From NCBI GenBank assembly GCA_037954665.1, contig JBBMOL010000289.1:1-64000 (forward strand): 64,000 nucleotides of DNA, given 5' to 3'. The notes below the pieces were generated by a model. The model was not told the DNA's origin, made no database searches, and saw nothing but the letters and a program-made list of their open reading frames with translations. Both the position numbers and the translations under genes were made by a program. Source of the stretch: Laguncularia racemosa (taxonomy: Eukaryota > Streptophyta > Magnoliopsida > Myrtales > Combretaceae). Position 1 is the first letter of the stretch. Each line of letters starts with the position of its first letter. Below are positions 22,418 to 33,000 of this stretch, one piece after another.

Positions 22418-23800
22418 ATGTCGGCTAACGACGGTGTTGACGGCGGTCGTGTTCTTGACGGTGTTCAAGATGCGAGATTTCAAGGGAACCATCAATGGGT
22501 TCCTAGGGCAGAGTTCGACGCAATGTATCAGAAGGTCGGGCGTATGGAACGGCGTCTTGATGACCTGATCGAGCGTTTCGATGCTCTGGCGGTAGACCCC
22601 AATAGGGTTGGTAGAGCCGGCCGGAATCCACCACGTGTGGTGGAGGGGTTCGGTGGGCGCGTCATCCGACCTGTTGTTGAGAACAGGTGGGGGCGTGTGG
22701 AGAGTGAGGAGTCCAGCGGGGAAAGTGATGATACGTACGAAAGTAGGCCACGGCGAGGACGTGGTGGAAGAGGTGGTGGTCATCGGATGGCTCCTCAAGG
22801 AAACTATCCTAGAGAAGGTGATCACAGGAGGAACCGTGGGGGTTATGATCACGAGGATGGCGGAGACTACCGGTTGAAGGTTGATATCCCTTGGTTCGAT
22901 GGCAGTCTCAACATCGAAGGCTTCCTCGATTGGTTGGCGGAGGTGGACCGATTCTTCGACTACATGGAAATTCCCGAGGATCGTCGGGTAAGGTTGGTGG
23001 CGTGTAGGTTAAAGAGTGGTGCTTCGGCATGGTGGGAGAGATTGCAAAGCAGGAGGCAGCGGGAAGGAAAGCACCCGGTGCGATCATGGTATCGCATGAA
23101 GCAGCTGTTGCAACATGACTTCCTCCCGCCAGATTACGAGCAGATATTGTTCCAACAATATCAGCGGTGCCGCCAAGGACAACGTTCCGTGCATGAGTAT
23201 ACGGTGGAATTCATGAGGCTGGCAGAACGGAATGACTTGAGGGAGAGCGAGGGACAACAAGTCGCGAGGTATGTAGAAGGGCTTAAATTACAAATTAAAG
23301 ATAAGATTGGAGTGACGATGGTGAGAACCCTCGTTGAAGCAAAGAACTTGGCTCTCCGAGCCGAGCTTGTGTTACAGGAACAAGGGACTAGATACGGGGG
23401 AGGACGGAAAGGGTATGTAGGCGAAGCTATGGGTGGTGGAAGTCGACCGATACTTGAGAAAAGTCGAGTTGCACCATACAAACCAACTGAGGACATGTCT
23501 AGGAGAGAAGAGAAAAGTGAGGGGAAGAAACCGATGGAGTCGAAAGGAGCTCAAAGGCAGAGCAATCCCTATGCCAAGCCCATATTGGGTAAGTGCTTCC
23601 GATGTAACCAACCGGGTCATCGGTCAAACGAATGCCCAGCGAGGAAGAGTGTCAACATCCTCGATAGGGAAGAGGATGAGGAAATCTGCTGTGAGCCCGA
23701 TGGAGAGGGGGAGTACTATGAGGAGGAAGAAGAAGCGGCGGAGCCATCATATGTGATTCGGCGCATGATGCTCACTCCAAAGCAAGAAGAGTTCACGTAG
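22418..23800 (+). CDS. gag: Gag polyprotein of the young chromovirus
   Basis: 460 aa; forms the virus-like particle and packages element RNA in the cytoplasm. The N-terminal ~110 residues include a predicted helical/coiled segment (MYQKVGRMERRLDDLIERFD). An Arg/Gly stretch (RPRRGRGGRGGGHRM) follows at about 110-125. The Gag core starts at VDIPWFDGSLNIEGFLDWL (~152-170). A CCHC zinc knuckle CFRCNQPGHRSNEC occupies residues 393-406, followed by an acidic tail. The start ATG is 20 bases after the primer-binding site. It ends in TAG at 23798-23800. The same reading frame continues open immediately after it into protease, so the stop is either a mutation or a site of readthrough. Confidence 0.9.
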   Translation: MSANDGVDGGRVLDGVQDARFQGNHQWVPRAEFDAMYQKVGRMERRLDDLIERFDALAVDPNRVGRAGRNPPRVVEGFGGRVIRPVVENRWGRVESEESSGESDDTYESRPRRGRGGRGGGHRMAPQGNYPREGDHRRNRGGYDHEDGGDYRLKVDIPWFDGSLNIEGFLDWLAEVDRFFDYMEIPEDRRVRLVACRLKSGASAWWERLQSRRQREGKHPVRSWYRMKQLLQHDFLPPDYEQILFQQYQRCRQGQRSVHEYTVEFMRLAERNDLRESEGQQVARYVEGLKLQIKDKIGVTMVRTLVEAKNLALRAELVLQEQGTRYGGGRKGYVGEAMGGGSRPILEKSRVAPYKPTEDMSRREEKSEGKKPMESKGAQRQSNPYAKPILGKCFRCNQPGHRSNECPARKSVNILDREEDEEICCEPDGEGEYYEEEEEAAEPSYVIRRMMLTPKQEEFT

Positions 23801-26332
23801 AGGCACCAATTGTTTCGCACACGGTGTACGATTATGGGGAAGCTATTTGAGTTGATAGTGGACAGCGGTAGTTGTGAGAACATCATCGGGAGGGAAGTTG
23901 TAACCCAACTGCAGCTGCCCGTTGAGAAGCACCTGAATCCTTATACTATTGGTTGGATCAAGGCCGCCGAGAAAATTGAAGTTAAGGAAAGATGTAGGGT
24001 ACCTTTCTCAATAGGGAAGTATCGTGATGAAACATTCTGCGACATTGTAGACATGGATGCTTGCCACATATTGTTTGGGAGGCCATGGCAGTTCGACGTG
24101 GACGCGCAACATGCGGGCAAAGAAAATGTCTACCGGTTGGAGAAGGAGGGTGTGAAGTACACCTTATTGCCATTAAAGAGGGAGGGGCGTGTTAAAGGGA
24201 AGAAGGTTGAGAGCCGTTCATTTTTAACTGTCACTCAATCCGAGAAGGAAGTGATAGACGACTTGAAGGAATCACGAGTAGTGCATGCCCTCATCGTGAA
24301 AGGAGTGACCGAAGGAGGGGAGGAACTTGATAGAGAAGTGCTAGGGGTGGTGAAAGATCTTCTTGAAGAGTTCAAGGAAGTGATCTTAGATGACCTACCC
24401 GAGGGACTACCCCCTTTGAGGGATATTCAACACCAAATAGACCTGGTGCCCGGGGCTAGTCTCCCAAACCTCCCGCATTACAGAATGAGTCCCAAGGAAG
24501 CCGGGATTCTCCAGGAGAAGGTCCAAGAGCTTTTGGACAAAGGTTTCATCCGGGATAGCCTAAGCCCATGTGCGGTTCCGGCATTGTTGACTCCCAAGAA
24601 AGATGGGAGTTGGAGGATGTGTGTTGATAGCCGAGCTATCAATAAAATTACCATAGGGTATAAATTCCCTATACCCCGCATTGAGGATATGTTGGACCGT
24701 TTGAGTGGTGCTACTATCTTCTCCAAGATAGATTTGCGGAGTGGATATCATCAGATTCAAATCCGTCCTGGAGACGAGTGGAAAACGGCATTCAAGACCA
24801 AGGAGGGGCTGTATGAGTGGCTAGTGATGCCATTCGGGCTGAGTAACGCACCGAGCACCTTCATGCGAATCATGAACCAGGTATTGAAACCTTTCAATGG
24901 TCGTTTTCTTGTAGTGTACTTTGACGACATTCTGATATATAGTAAATCTGAAGAAGAACACTTAGAACATCTAAGGTGTGTGTTGTCTACACTAAAGGCG
25001 AATAAGTTGTTCGCTAATTTTAAAAAGTGCACATTTCTGTCAAGACGACTGTTGTTCTTGGGGTTTGTGGTTAGTAGTGAGGGGGTGATGGTGGATGACG
25101 ACAAGGTAAAGGCAATCAGGGAATGGCCTGTTCCAAGGACAGTAACAGAGTTGAGAAGCTTCCTCGGCCTAGCCAGTTTCTACAGACGGTTCATTAGGCA
25201 TTTTAGTACTGTTGCTGCACCCTTAACCGAATGCCTAAAGAAAGGGAAATTCCAATGGGGCGAAGAATCTGAACTGAGCTTCATAAACCTAAAGCAGAGA
25301 TTGTGTAGCGTGCCTGTACTAGCTCTACCGAACTTTGAAAAATTGTTCGAAGTGGATTGCGATGCTAGTGGGGTCAGAGTTGGTGCGGTATTATCACAGG
25401 AGAAAAGACCAATAGCCTTTTACAGTGAGAAGTTGTGCGAAGCGAGGAGGACCTGGTCTACCTATGATAAGGAATTCTACGCCGTGTTAAGGGCCCTTAA
25501 AGTGTGGGAACACTACCTGGTCGGGAAGGAGTTCATCTTGTATTCAGATTGTGGGGCTCTTAAGCATTTGAGTGGCCAGACCCGCATTAGTAAGGATATG
25601 CACGCCAGGTGGATTGAGTTCTTGCAGAGGTTTCCTTTCAGGTTGATGCACAAGTCAGGTGTGCAAAACAAAGTCGCGGACGCCCTGAGTAGAAGAGCGA
25701 ATGTCCTACTTACTTTGAGTACAGACATTGTCGGCTTTGAGAAGCTAAAGGAACTGTACGGAAATGATAGCGACTTTAAGGACACTTGGACTAAGTGTGC
25801 TAATAGGGGGCCGTGCGATGACTACCATATATATGATGGATATTTGATGAAAGGGAACCAGCTGTGCATTCCCGAATCTTCCTTGTGGGAAAATCTTATC
25901 AGGGACTTGCATGGTGGAGGATTGGCGGGACATATGGGTAGAGATAAGACCCTAGCTGCAGTTACCGCCAGGTACTTTTGGCCTCGGTTGAGGAGGGATG
26001 TGTATCGGATTGTAGAGAGGTGCTACATTTGTCAAGTGTCTAAGGGGCAATCCCAAAACACTGGTCTATACACTCCTCTCCCCGTACCTTCAAACATTTG
26101 GGAGGATCTGTCGATGGACTTCATACTAGGTTTGCCTCGTACCCAACGAGGTGCTGACTCTGTGTTTGTTGTAGTTGATAGGTTTTCCAAGATGGCTCAT
26201 TTCATTCCATGCCGGAAGACCGCCGACGCACGGGCTATTGCACGGTTGTTCTTCAGGGAAGTGGTGCGGCTGCATGGAGTCCCCAAGTCGATTACATCAG
26301 ATAGGGACAACAAATTCCTTAGTCACTTTTAG
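23801..26332 (+). CDS. pol: Pol of the young chromovirus: protease, RT, RNase H, integrase N-terminal and core part
   Basis: In frame with gag after its amber; the first Met is at 23810, though translation normally comes from the gag start. Counting residues from 23810: protease active site LIVDSGSCENIIG (~15-27) and GRPWQFDVDAQH; RT from ~200, with MCVDSRAINK and the catalytic box YFDDILIYS (~370); RNase H with FEVDCDASGV (~515) and DALSRRA; integrase zinc finger (HMGRDKT ... CYICQ). The integrase catalytic Asp residues are in MDFILGLP and SDRDNKF. A TAG at 26330-26332 falls inside the integrase core, before the catalytic Glu. Confidence 0.88.
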   Translation, partial: RHQLFRTRCTIMGKLFELIVDSGSCENIIGREVVTQLQLPVEKHLNPYTIGWIKAAEKIEVKERCRVPFSIGKYRDETFCDIVDMDACHILFGRPWQFDVDAQHAGKENVYRLEKEGVKYTLLPLKREGRVKGKKVESRSFLTVTQSEKEVIDDLKESRVVHALIVKGVTEGGEELDREVLGVVKDLLEEFKEVILDDLPEGLPPLRDIQHQIDLVPGASLPNLPHYRMSPKEAGILQEKVQELLDKGFIRDSLSPCAVPALLTPKKDGSWRMCVDSRAINKITIGYKFPIPRIEDMLDRLSGATIFSKIDLRSGYHQIQIRPGDEWKTAFKTKEGLYEWLVMPFGLSNAPSTFMRIMNQVLKPFNGRFLVVYFDDILIYSKSEEEHLEHLRCVLSTLKANKLFANFKKCTFLSRRLLFLGFVVSSEGVMVDDDKVKAIREWPVPRTVTELRSFLGLASFYRRFIRHFSTVAAPLTECLKKGKFQWGEESELSFINLKQRLCSVPVLALPNFEKLFEVDCDASGVRVGAVLSQEKRPIAFYSEKLCEARRTWSTYDKEFYAVLRALKVWEHYLVGKEFILYSDCGALKHLSGQTRISKDMHARWIEFLQRFPFRLMHKSGVQNKVADALSRRANVLLTLSTDIVGFEKLKELYGNDSDFKDTWTKCANRGPCDDYHIYDGYLMKGNQLCIPESSLWENLIRDLHGGGLAGHMGRDKTLAAVTARYFWPRLRRDVYRIVERCYICQVSKGQSQNTGLYTPLPVPSNIWEDLSMDFILGLPRTQRGADSVFVVVDRFSKMAHFIPCRKTADARAIARLFFREVVRLHGVPKSITSDRDNKFLSHF

Positions 26333-27028
26333 AAGACCCTCTGGTTTATGTTTGATTCCTCCTTGAATTACAGTAGCACCGCTCATCCTCAAACCGACGG
26401 ACAGATTGAGGTGACTAACAGGACCCTCAGAAACCTCATCAGAAGCATCTGTGGGGATAAACCGGGACAGTGGGATCAAGCATTAGCTCAGGCCGAATTT
26501 GCCTACAATAGTTCTGTCCACCGAACTATCGGAAGATCTCCATTCTCGGTGGTATATACAAAGACACCACAACATGCGTTGGACTTGCTCAAATTACCGA
26601 AGGACATGGTGGGGGATGTAGCGGCTAGACATATGGCGGAGCAACACCAAGCCACTACTGAAGAAGTTAAGCGAAAGATAGAGGAATCCAACACACGGTA
26701 CAAGGAGGATGCAGATAAACATAGACGACGGAAGCTCTTTGCAGTTGGCGATCAGGTAATGGTTTACCTTCGGAAGGAGCGATTCCCCGTAGGGAAGTAT
26801 GGAAAACTTCAACCCAGGAAGTACGGTCCCTATGAGGTTGTGCGCAAGATCAATGACAATGCGTATGTCGTCCAACTCCCGAAAGATATGAATATATCTT
26901 GCACTTTCAATGTAGCAGACTTGTCACCTTTTCATGCAGATGATACTCCTCTATATCCGGATGAGAACTCAGGGTCGAGTTCTCCATTGGTGGGGGAGAA
27001 TGATGGAGACAGAGGATACACGGCTTGA
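26333..27028 (+). pseudogene. pol: integrase C-terminal half of the young chromovirus, downstream of an amber codon
   Basis: Same frame as the preceding Pol, separated from it by a single TAG at 26330-26332. Open from 26333, first Met 26348 (226 aa). It contains the catalytic Glu in TDGQIEVTNRTL, the GPxYE-like C-terminal fold (RKYGPYEVVRKINDN) and CTFNVADLSPFH. It has no recognisable chromodomain. The stop codon (27026-27028) lies 26 bases inside the 3' LTR, so about nine codons are encoded by the LTR. Without the amber this would be one continuous Gag-Pol. Confidence 0.85.
26991..27000 (+). other. polypurine tract of the young chromovirus
   Basis: TGGGGGAGAA directly before the TGATGGAGAC of the 3' LTR. 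Confidence 0.85.
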
Positions 27029-27656
27029 ACACACGGCCGTGCATGGAGACCGTGTATTCAAGCCAGAGTTCACATATGCACACACGACTCCCTTACACGG
27101 CTAGGAGGCGACCGTGCATCGCGACCGTGTATCCGTTGAGGAGTTCCACAGATGTATACACGGCTCCCTTACACGGTTAGGAGGCGACCGTGCATCGCGA
27201 CCGTGTCTTCAGCTCGATTTCCTCAGAAGTATACACGGCCCTAACACACAGCCGTGTATAATGACCGTGTATTCAATTAAGATTTCAACGGAGGTGAACA
27301 CGGTCTCATTACACGGAGGGGAACATGCCCGTGTACCCAGCAATGAACATTCGCAGAGTCATACACGACTTACTTACACGGCCGTATATCAGACTGTGTA
27401 TGACGCGTATTTTATTACTTATTTCCACGTGTACGTGTAGATTTTGCCTTTTTAGATATTTTACGGGACCATATAAATACTCTTTTGTCAGATAGGTTAG
27501 GGTTACATTTTATCATACATTTTGAATACACTTTGAGAGAGATTTTCCCCAATTTCCAGGTTGTGCGCAACCTAATTTGCATCAAAGCGTGTGTCTTTGT
27601 TGCTTGAAACCAATCCTTTTCCGGATTCGTTTCAAACTTGCTTCCGTGCTGCGTCA
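27001..27656 (+). repeat. 3' LTR of the young chromovirus
   Basis: 656 bases. Differs from the 5' LTR by roughly 15 substitutions and an ~11-base indel near 27532-27545 (GAGAGAGAT present here only). Several substitutions are C/T or G/A in CpG context within the palindromic array. Confidence 0.92.
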
Positions 27657-27661
27657 ATTGC

Positions 27662-28483
27662 CATTAGTGAAATAAGTGATTTGAAGGTTGTCACGCTTTT
27701 GATGATTCTGAGTTTGGTTTGTCCTTGAGGGTGTGTGTGCTCGGTGTGCTAATTAACACCTAGAGCTTAAGGAACACTGATTAAAAGATAATTTCTAATA
27801 AAGAGATAAGATGAAAATAAATAAAATGTAAGACCTAGGCATTGGTGGTTATGAGAATCTTGAATCCAAGGTCAAGGAGAGCGTTAAACCCTAAACTTCA
27901 CGCTGATTATTAGAAGATCGCGTATGATGTTACATTGCATATGATTGTCTGTACATAGCATATAATTGAGAACTTGCTTGATTTGTTTGTATGTGTGCAG
28001 TATTGAGAGTATTAAACTCTTATCTCATTAGGCAGTATAACTCACCCTACTACAGATTGTATGATACAAGTCGCAACTATGAAAACTTACTAGGTAGGTG
28101 CTGTACTAAAGTTTGTAAATTTTGTTGTGAAACTTCTTAGATAAGTAGCAAGGTTTGACAGTTAGTATGATTTTCTTCTATAGGTTTATGTTAGAATATT
28201 GGTGGATAGATAATTGTAAATATTTTAATTTGAATTAGTAAAAGTTTCAATCTATGTTGTTTTGGGACCTAGATGAGGCCTACCTTTGGAATACTTGTGT
28301 ATTTTATTCCAATGATTATGAAATTGTGTAAATGAAATAGTGGAATGCTAGAGACATTTGATATTATTAATTGTGTTTTAACATGTTAATTGATTTTATG
28401 TTTGAGATGCTTCACGGTTACTTATTAGGAGCCAGATAACTATGGCGGGTTATTACAACTAGAGTATTTTGCATGGCGTGATA
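27662..28483 (+). repeat. 3' LTR of the outer Tekay-like element, right part
   Basis: Pairs with 12098-12919. It ends GGCGTGATA, where the 5' copy ends GATGTGACA. The first host bases after it are CTTAA (28484-28488), the expected target duplication; the left copy lies outside the window. Confidence 0.75.
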
Positions 28484-30008
28484 CTTAATTATTTATTAAA
28501 TTTACTATACATATATATATATATATATTAAGAATATTTCATTAGCTATGTATATACATATAATAATAAAATCATAATTACCTTTACACTTATAATATAT
28601 AAGTTACAGATGGTAAGTTCTAATATGCGTAAAAAACCATAATTTTTACCTTATCCTATCAAAAGTATGTTAAGAAAATATGGAACTAAAAGATATCCCA
28701 TGGTACTAACCCTTCTAGTGAAGCCTTCTAGATTATACTAGTTTTTACAAGTATTGGGATTCAATAGACTCAAATGAAGAGAGCCATTGTACTAAGGATT
28801 TGTTTAGTTTGTTTTTGTCTTTTATCTACATTTTAATTATATTTATTTTATGCCCTTCGATTTCGCATAATGTTTAATAAACTATCTATCTAATTTAGTA
28901 TTTTATCATTTCGATCTTAAGGTTGATGGTTAGATAAATTATGTTTTCAGTATCTTATTGAAATTACGGTGTAGATAGTGATTGCATAGTGGAAACTAAA
29001 AATAAATAAATAAATAAATAAAATATTTGCAATGTAAGCAATCTAGGGTGATTACTTAGATAAAGAAATGTTTAGTTGATTTTTTGTGTAAAACTAAAAA
29101 AAAGTGGTAGATATATAAATCTATTTTTAGGGATCTATTAGGTAACTTTTTGTGATAGGAATATACATAAAATCTTTATTTTTTTTGGTATCTTATTTTA
29201 TAAAACAACCGTTTTCAAACTAATACTTAAAAGATAATAAAATAACAAAAACGTAGATGAAACAAATAATATTGTCTTTCAAATATATAATAATAATAAT
29301 GTAATATTATAATATAAGCATATATAATTACTCATATATTACACCCGACATTATTTTTGCAATTAGTAGTTAATTTTGACTAGTAATGATGTCCCCATAA
29401 GATACTCGAAAATATGAAATGATTATATGATTAAAGGTTAAATATTTATCTACTTATTGTTCTTTGCTTTTCAAATTTCAAATTATAGACTTATATAAAA
29501 GATTTTAAAATTCAGGTTATGATATATATATATAACTATCTACAATTAAATTATTTTCTTTTAAAGGGAAAGGGATTAATTTGGTAATTTCATGTATTCA
29601 TTCCCCTTAAAATAGATGATTGTAATAAAGGCCTTATTAATATTTATCTAGTGTCCATTAATTGGAAAAGTTCTAAGAAAAAAAGTAATGAAATAAGACT
29701 TCCATACATGATGATTTTCGTCCATACACCCGCCAAAACCAGCCATACCATGATCCTTTTCCAAAACATGAAACAGTTATTAGTCCTGCTATTAACTGAA
29801 AGACCATTAAAAGCTAAGTAATAGTATAAACGTTTTCTTGAAATCAAACTTGAAACTTATAGGATATTTATTATGTCTTACATTCCAGAATTATAAAAGA
29901 CATGTGTTATTAGCCATTCTCATTTTTTTTCTAATTTTTTTAGTTAGAAAATATATAATTTTTGTATGCAAATGTAAAGGTAGCCGAAAAAGAGTATTAG
30001 TTTGCAGC
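28484..30008. other. AT-rich host intergenic DNA upstream of the galactosyltransferase gene
   Basis: No coding signal. Holds an (AT)n tract at 28509-28529, an (AAAT)n tract at 29000-29024 and short TAA repeats near 29288. The promoter of the downstream gene must lie in the right part. I cannot place a TATA box with confidence among many AT-rich candidates. Confidence 0.5.
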
Positions 30009-33000
30009 ATGTTGGTGAAGACCAGAGGAGGATGGTCCACAAACTGGACAGTTCTACTCTGTTTAGTTAGTTTTTTTGCCGGAATGTTCTTCACCAACAG
30101 GTTTTCTTTCATGGGGTCTCATTTTGTCATTGATTTCTTAATATTTCAGTTTTTCACACAGTTGTGCCAATAAGCATGTTTGATCATTTGACTTTTGCAT
30201 CTATTTCCTTGTTTGATGGCTCATGCTTCATTGTTTTAATTTGTTGATCGGTGCCATGAACTAGTTAATAAATTTAGCCTCCCAGAGATCCATATTGTTC
30301 AATGACTAGATTGGTTTTGGAAGAATTATAGTATTTCCATAAATTTTCCGAAATGAAACTGATGAAACCGGTTTTGGCTCTATTTATCCCAGAAATCCTT
30401 GATCTCTGTTGATTTTCAGTTACAAACATTTATTGACATGGATATATATGGCCTGATTCCGGGTTATAGTTGTCAACTTGATGCAATGAATAGCTTCCAA
30501 TTTCAGTATTATGTTTTAGGTTTCTTCATATTGATCATTGCAGTTTTCTCAGGATGTGGATGATGACTTCTGATAAAGGCGCTTCAATGGATGGCACTAT
30601 GGACCAAATGAATGGCTTGGTTTCTCAGGTTGTGAGACACATTCGGTCAGTTTATTTGAGCAAGTGAAAGCCTACTTATTTCCAGGAAATTCTAGAAGTG
30701 TTGCTATGCTTTTCTTTTTTTCTTTTCTTGCTTCGGAAGAAGACTCAAGTTTTTTCTAACATTTATTCATTTATGTTCCGTACGGTGTGTATGATTTTAA
30801 GGAAATTGACTGGACATAATATCTATTATCATGTTAAGTTTGCAAACTGAGTAGGATAATGGACAAAAAGCGACATGAAGAAATCATAAATTGTACCATC
30901 AATAAGTAGTATGAAAATCTTGTTGCTAGACAAAACAAAAATCTTGAAACCATCCCCTGAAACATGCCTACTATCATTCGACATGGTACAAGAGAGTTGT
31001 GACATATTGCACTCATGCTATGCTGCTCTATTCTCCTTGTATTCTGGTGTGCTAGAGTGTGAAGTGTTCAATCAAGTTCTATCTTCATGAATGATCACTT
31101 CACGAAGCTTATTTCTGTCACTTGTTCCATGTAATCCACATGTCGAACTGAGACATTATTTATCCTAAGAGAACATGGATTTCATTTTCTTATCTGATGA
31201 GATTGTTTGATGCGTATGTTACATGTCTAATTACATGAATTTTTATACAACTATTATTTTACTTCTGGAAAATATTTTCCTTTTCTGTGGCTCCACAAGA
31301 AATCTGTAAACCATGGAAGTATACCAGCATTGGAGGTTGGACATTCCGTGAAGTAATCTCTTCTTCTTCTTCTCTTCTTTCTTTCTTTCTTTATTTTTTT
31401 TTCATAAAATTTTTCAAATTATGTATGAGTTTTCCATCAGATTAAATCGTCATGTAACATAAAATCAGGACGCTGCAACTGCATCGATCCCTTTCAGAAA
31501 GGGACAAGAAAATAGCAGTTGCTCAAGAAGTGCATCAACAGAAGTTTAACAGCTCTTCCATAACCGGAAGCTTGAAGCCTGGTGCGCATAGAGGCCAGGT
31601 TAAATATTTTATGGTGATTGGTGTCAATACAGGTTTTAGTAATAGGGATCGAAGAGATTCACTTCGTGCTACTTGGATGCCGCAAGGTACTATACATATA
31701 AGGACCTTCCTAATTTAAGTTGTTATCTTGTTTTCTTTCTTTATCATGCTTTTATCTTCTGAATAAGAATGAAATGGATAGGAGAGAATATATTGAAGCT
31801 GGAAAAAGAGAAGGGTATTGTTATTCGATTCGTGATTGGTCACAGGTGAGAGCTACTATACCACCAGAAGTACCAGTCTGTCACTTAGCATTACATTCAG
31901 TGATAATCCATACAATATTCATAAACTTTTCTTATGTTCGGGTTACTAGTGCATTACGCGGTGATAAACTCGACAAAGCTATTGACGAAGAGAACAAAAT
32001 ATATGGTGATTTTTATAGGCTGGTAAGAAATCTGTTTCCAGAATGATATCTGTTCAGTTTGTCCATGTTCATAGGACAAAGATGGCTCCGAGAACTTTTA
32101 TGTGCAGCTTGACCGTTTCTGTTTTTATGCTAGGAGGGCCATGTTGAGAGTTACGCGACATTGCCAGCCAAGACTAAAGCATATTTCTCTACTGCGGTCA
32201 AAACATGGGACGCTGAGTTCTATGTCAAAGTTGATGATGATATTCATGTAAACCTAGGCAAGTTTGATTCAGGCAGTTCCATTTTTTTTTAAAAAGGGCA
32301 TACAACTCATGATCAGTCGAATTACATTGAAGAAATAAACTATTTCCGATTCAAAAAGCAAATAGATGTGTTCCAATTTGAAGATTATAGTAACATATGT
32401 GCAAAAATATTGAAGATCACAGGCGATAGTAGAACCTTTTATAACTTTCCTAGGTTACATAGAATATGTTCAAGTAAAATTATTCAAATGCATAGTGCAC
32501 AATTTGATTCAGAAGTTCATGGTTAATGAAGCAATTACCCAATTCTCTTGGCTGTCCAAAAATCAACACATATGGATCAAGACTATTTTGTTACTGGATA
32601 GCTTCAACCGCTCTTTACCTCTGATTTGCTGTTTCTCTTGATTTGATACAGCGACACTCGGAGAGATATTATCAGTACAGCGCAAGAGACCTCGCGTATA
32701 TATTGGATGCATGAAATCAGGTCCTGTTCTTTATCAAAAGTAAGTAGAGATTTTGTGTATGTCATTGCTTATCTGTATTCTTTGTTGGTGGAGTATTGTG
32801 TGTTTTCTTATTCTTTCTTTGGAACAACAGAGTAAAATATCATGAGCCTGAGTACTGGAAATTTGGTGACATCGGAAACAACTACTTCCGTCATGCTACA
32901 GGACAATTATATGCTATTTCGAAAGATTTAGCTTCATACATATCTACAAACCAGTAAGTCGTCATCCTTGCTTCATAATAAGCTACATTGCTCGAGACAA

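Larger units (their letters stand above)
21740..27656 (+). mobile_element. Young Ty3/gypsy chromovirus inserted in the outer 3' LTR
   Basis: Starts TGATGGAGAC and ends CTGCGTCA, with target duplication ATTGC at 21735-21739 and 27657-27661. LTRs (645 and 656 bases) look about 97% identical. It has an intact Met-tRNA primer-binding site, a single gag-pol frame interrupted by only two amber codons, and a GGGGGAGAA polypurine tract. The lineage is a chromovirus, possibly CRM-like: no classical chromodomain is seen and the Pol frame runs into the 3' LTR. I am not sure of the sublineage. Confidence 0.93.
1..28483 (+). mobile_element. Outer Ty3/gypsy chromovirus (Tekay/Del-like), decayed, hosting three nested insertions
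   Basis: Long terminal repeats flank a gag-pol region in the order gag, protease, RT, RNase H, integrase, chromodomain remnant. The 3' LTR begins TGTAAAACTTGAG at 19611 directly after a purine tract and ends near 28483. The 5' LTR begins about 290 bases left of the window and ends TGACA at 12919. The two LTRs look roughly 85% identical by eye, so this is the oldest element here. The integrase and the C-terminal EATWERED-like chromodomain tail point to the Tekay/Del lineage. All coding domains carry many stops and frameshifts. Nested inside are a Tat element (1837-12092), a solo copia-like LTR (12935-13299) and a younger chromovirus (21740-27656). Confidence 0.85.

Noticed and set aside
22224..22568. 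114-aa plus frame spanning LTR end and gag start
   Set aside because: Out of frame with the true gag and covers the primer-binding site; a shadow.
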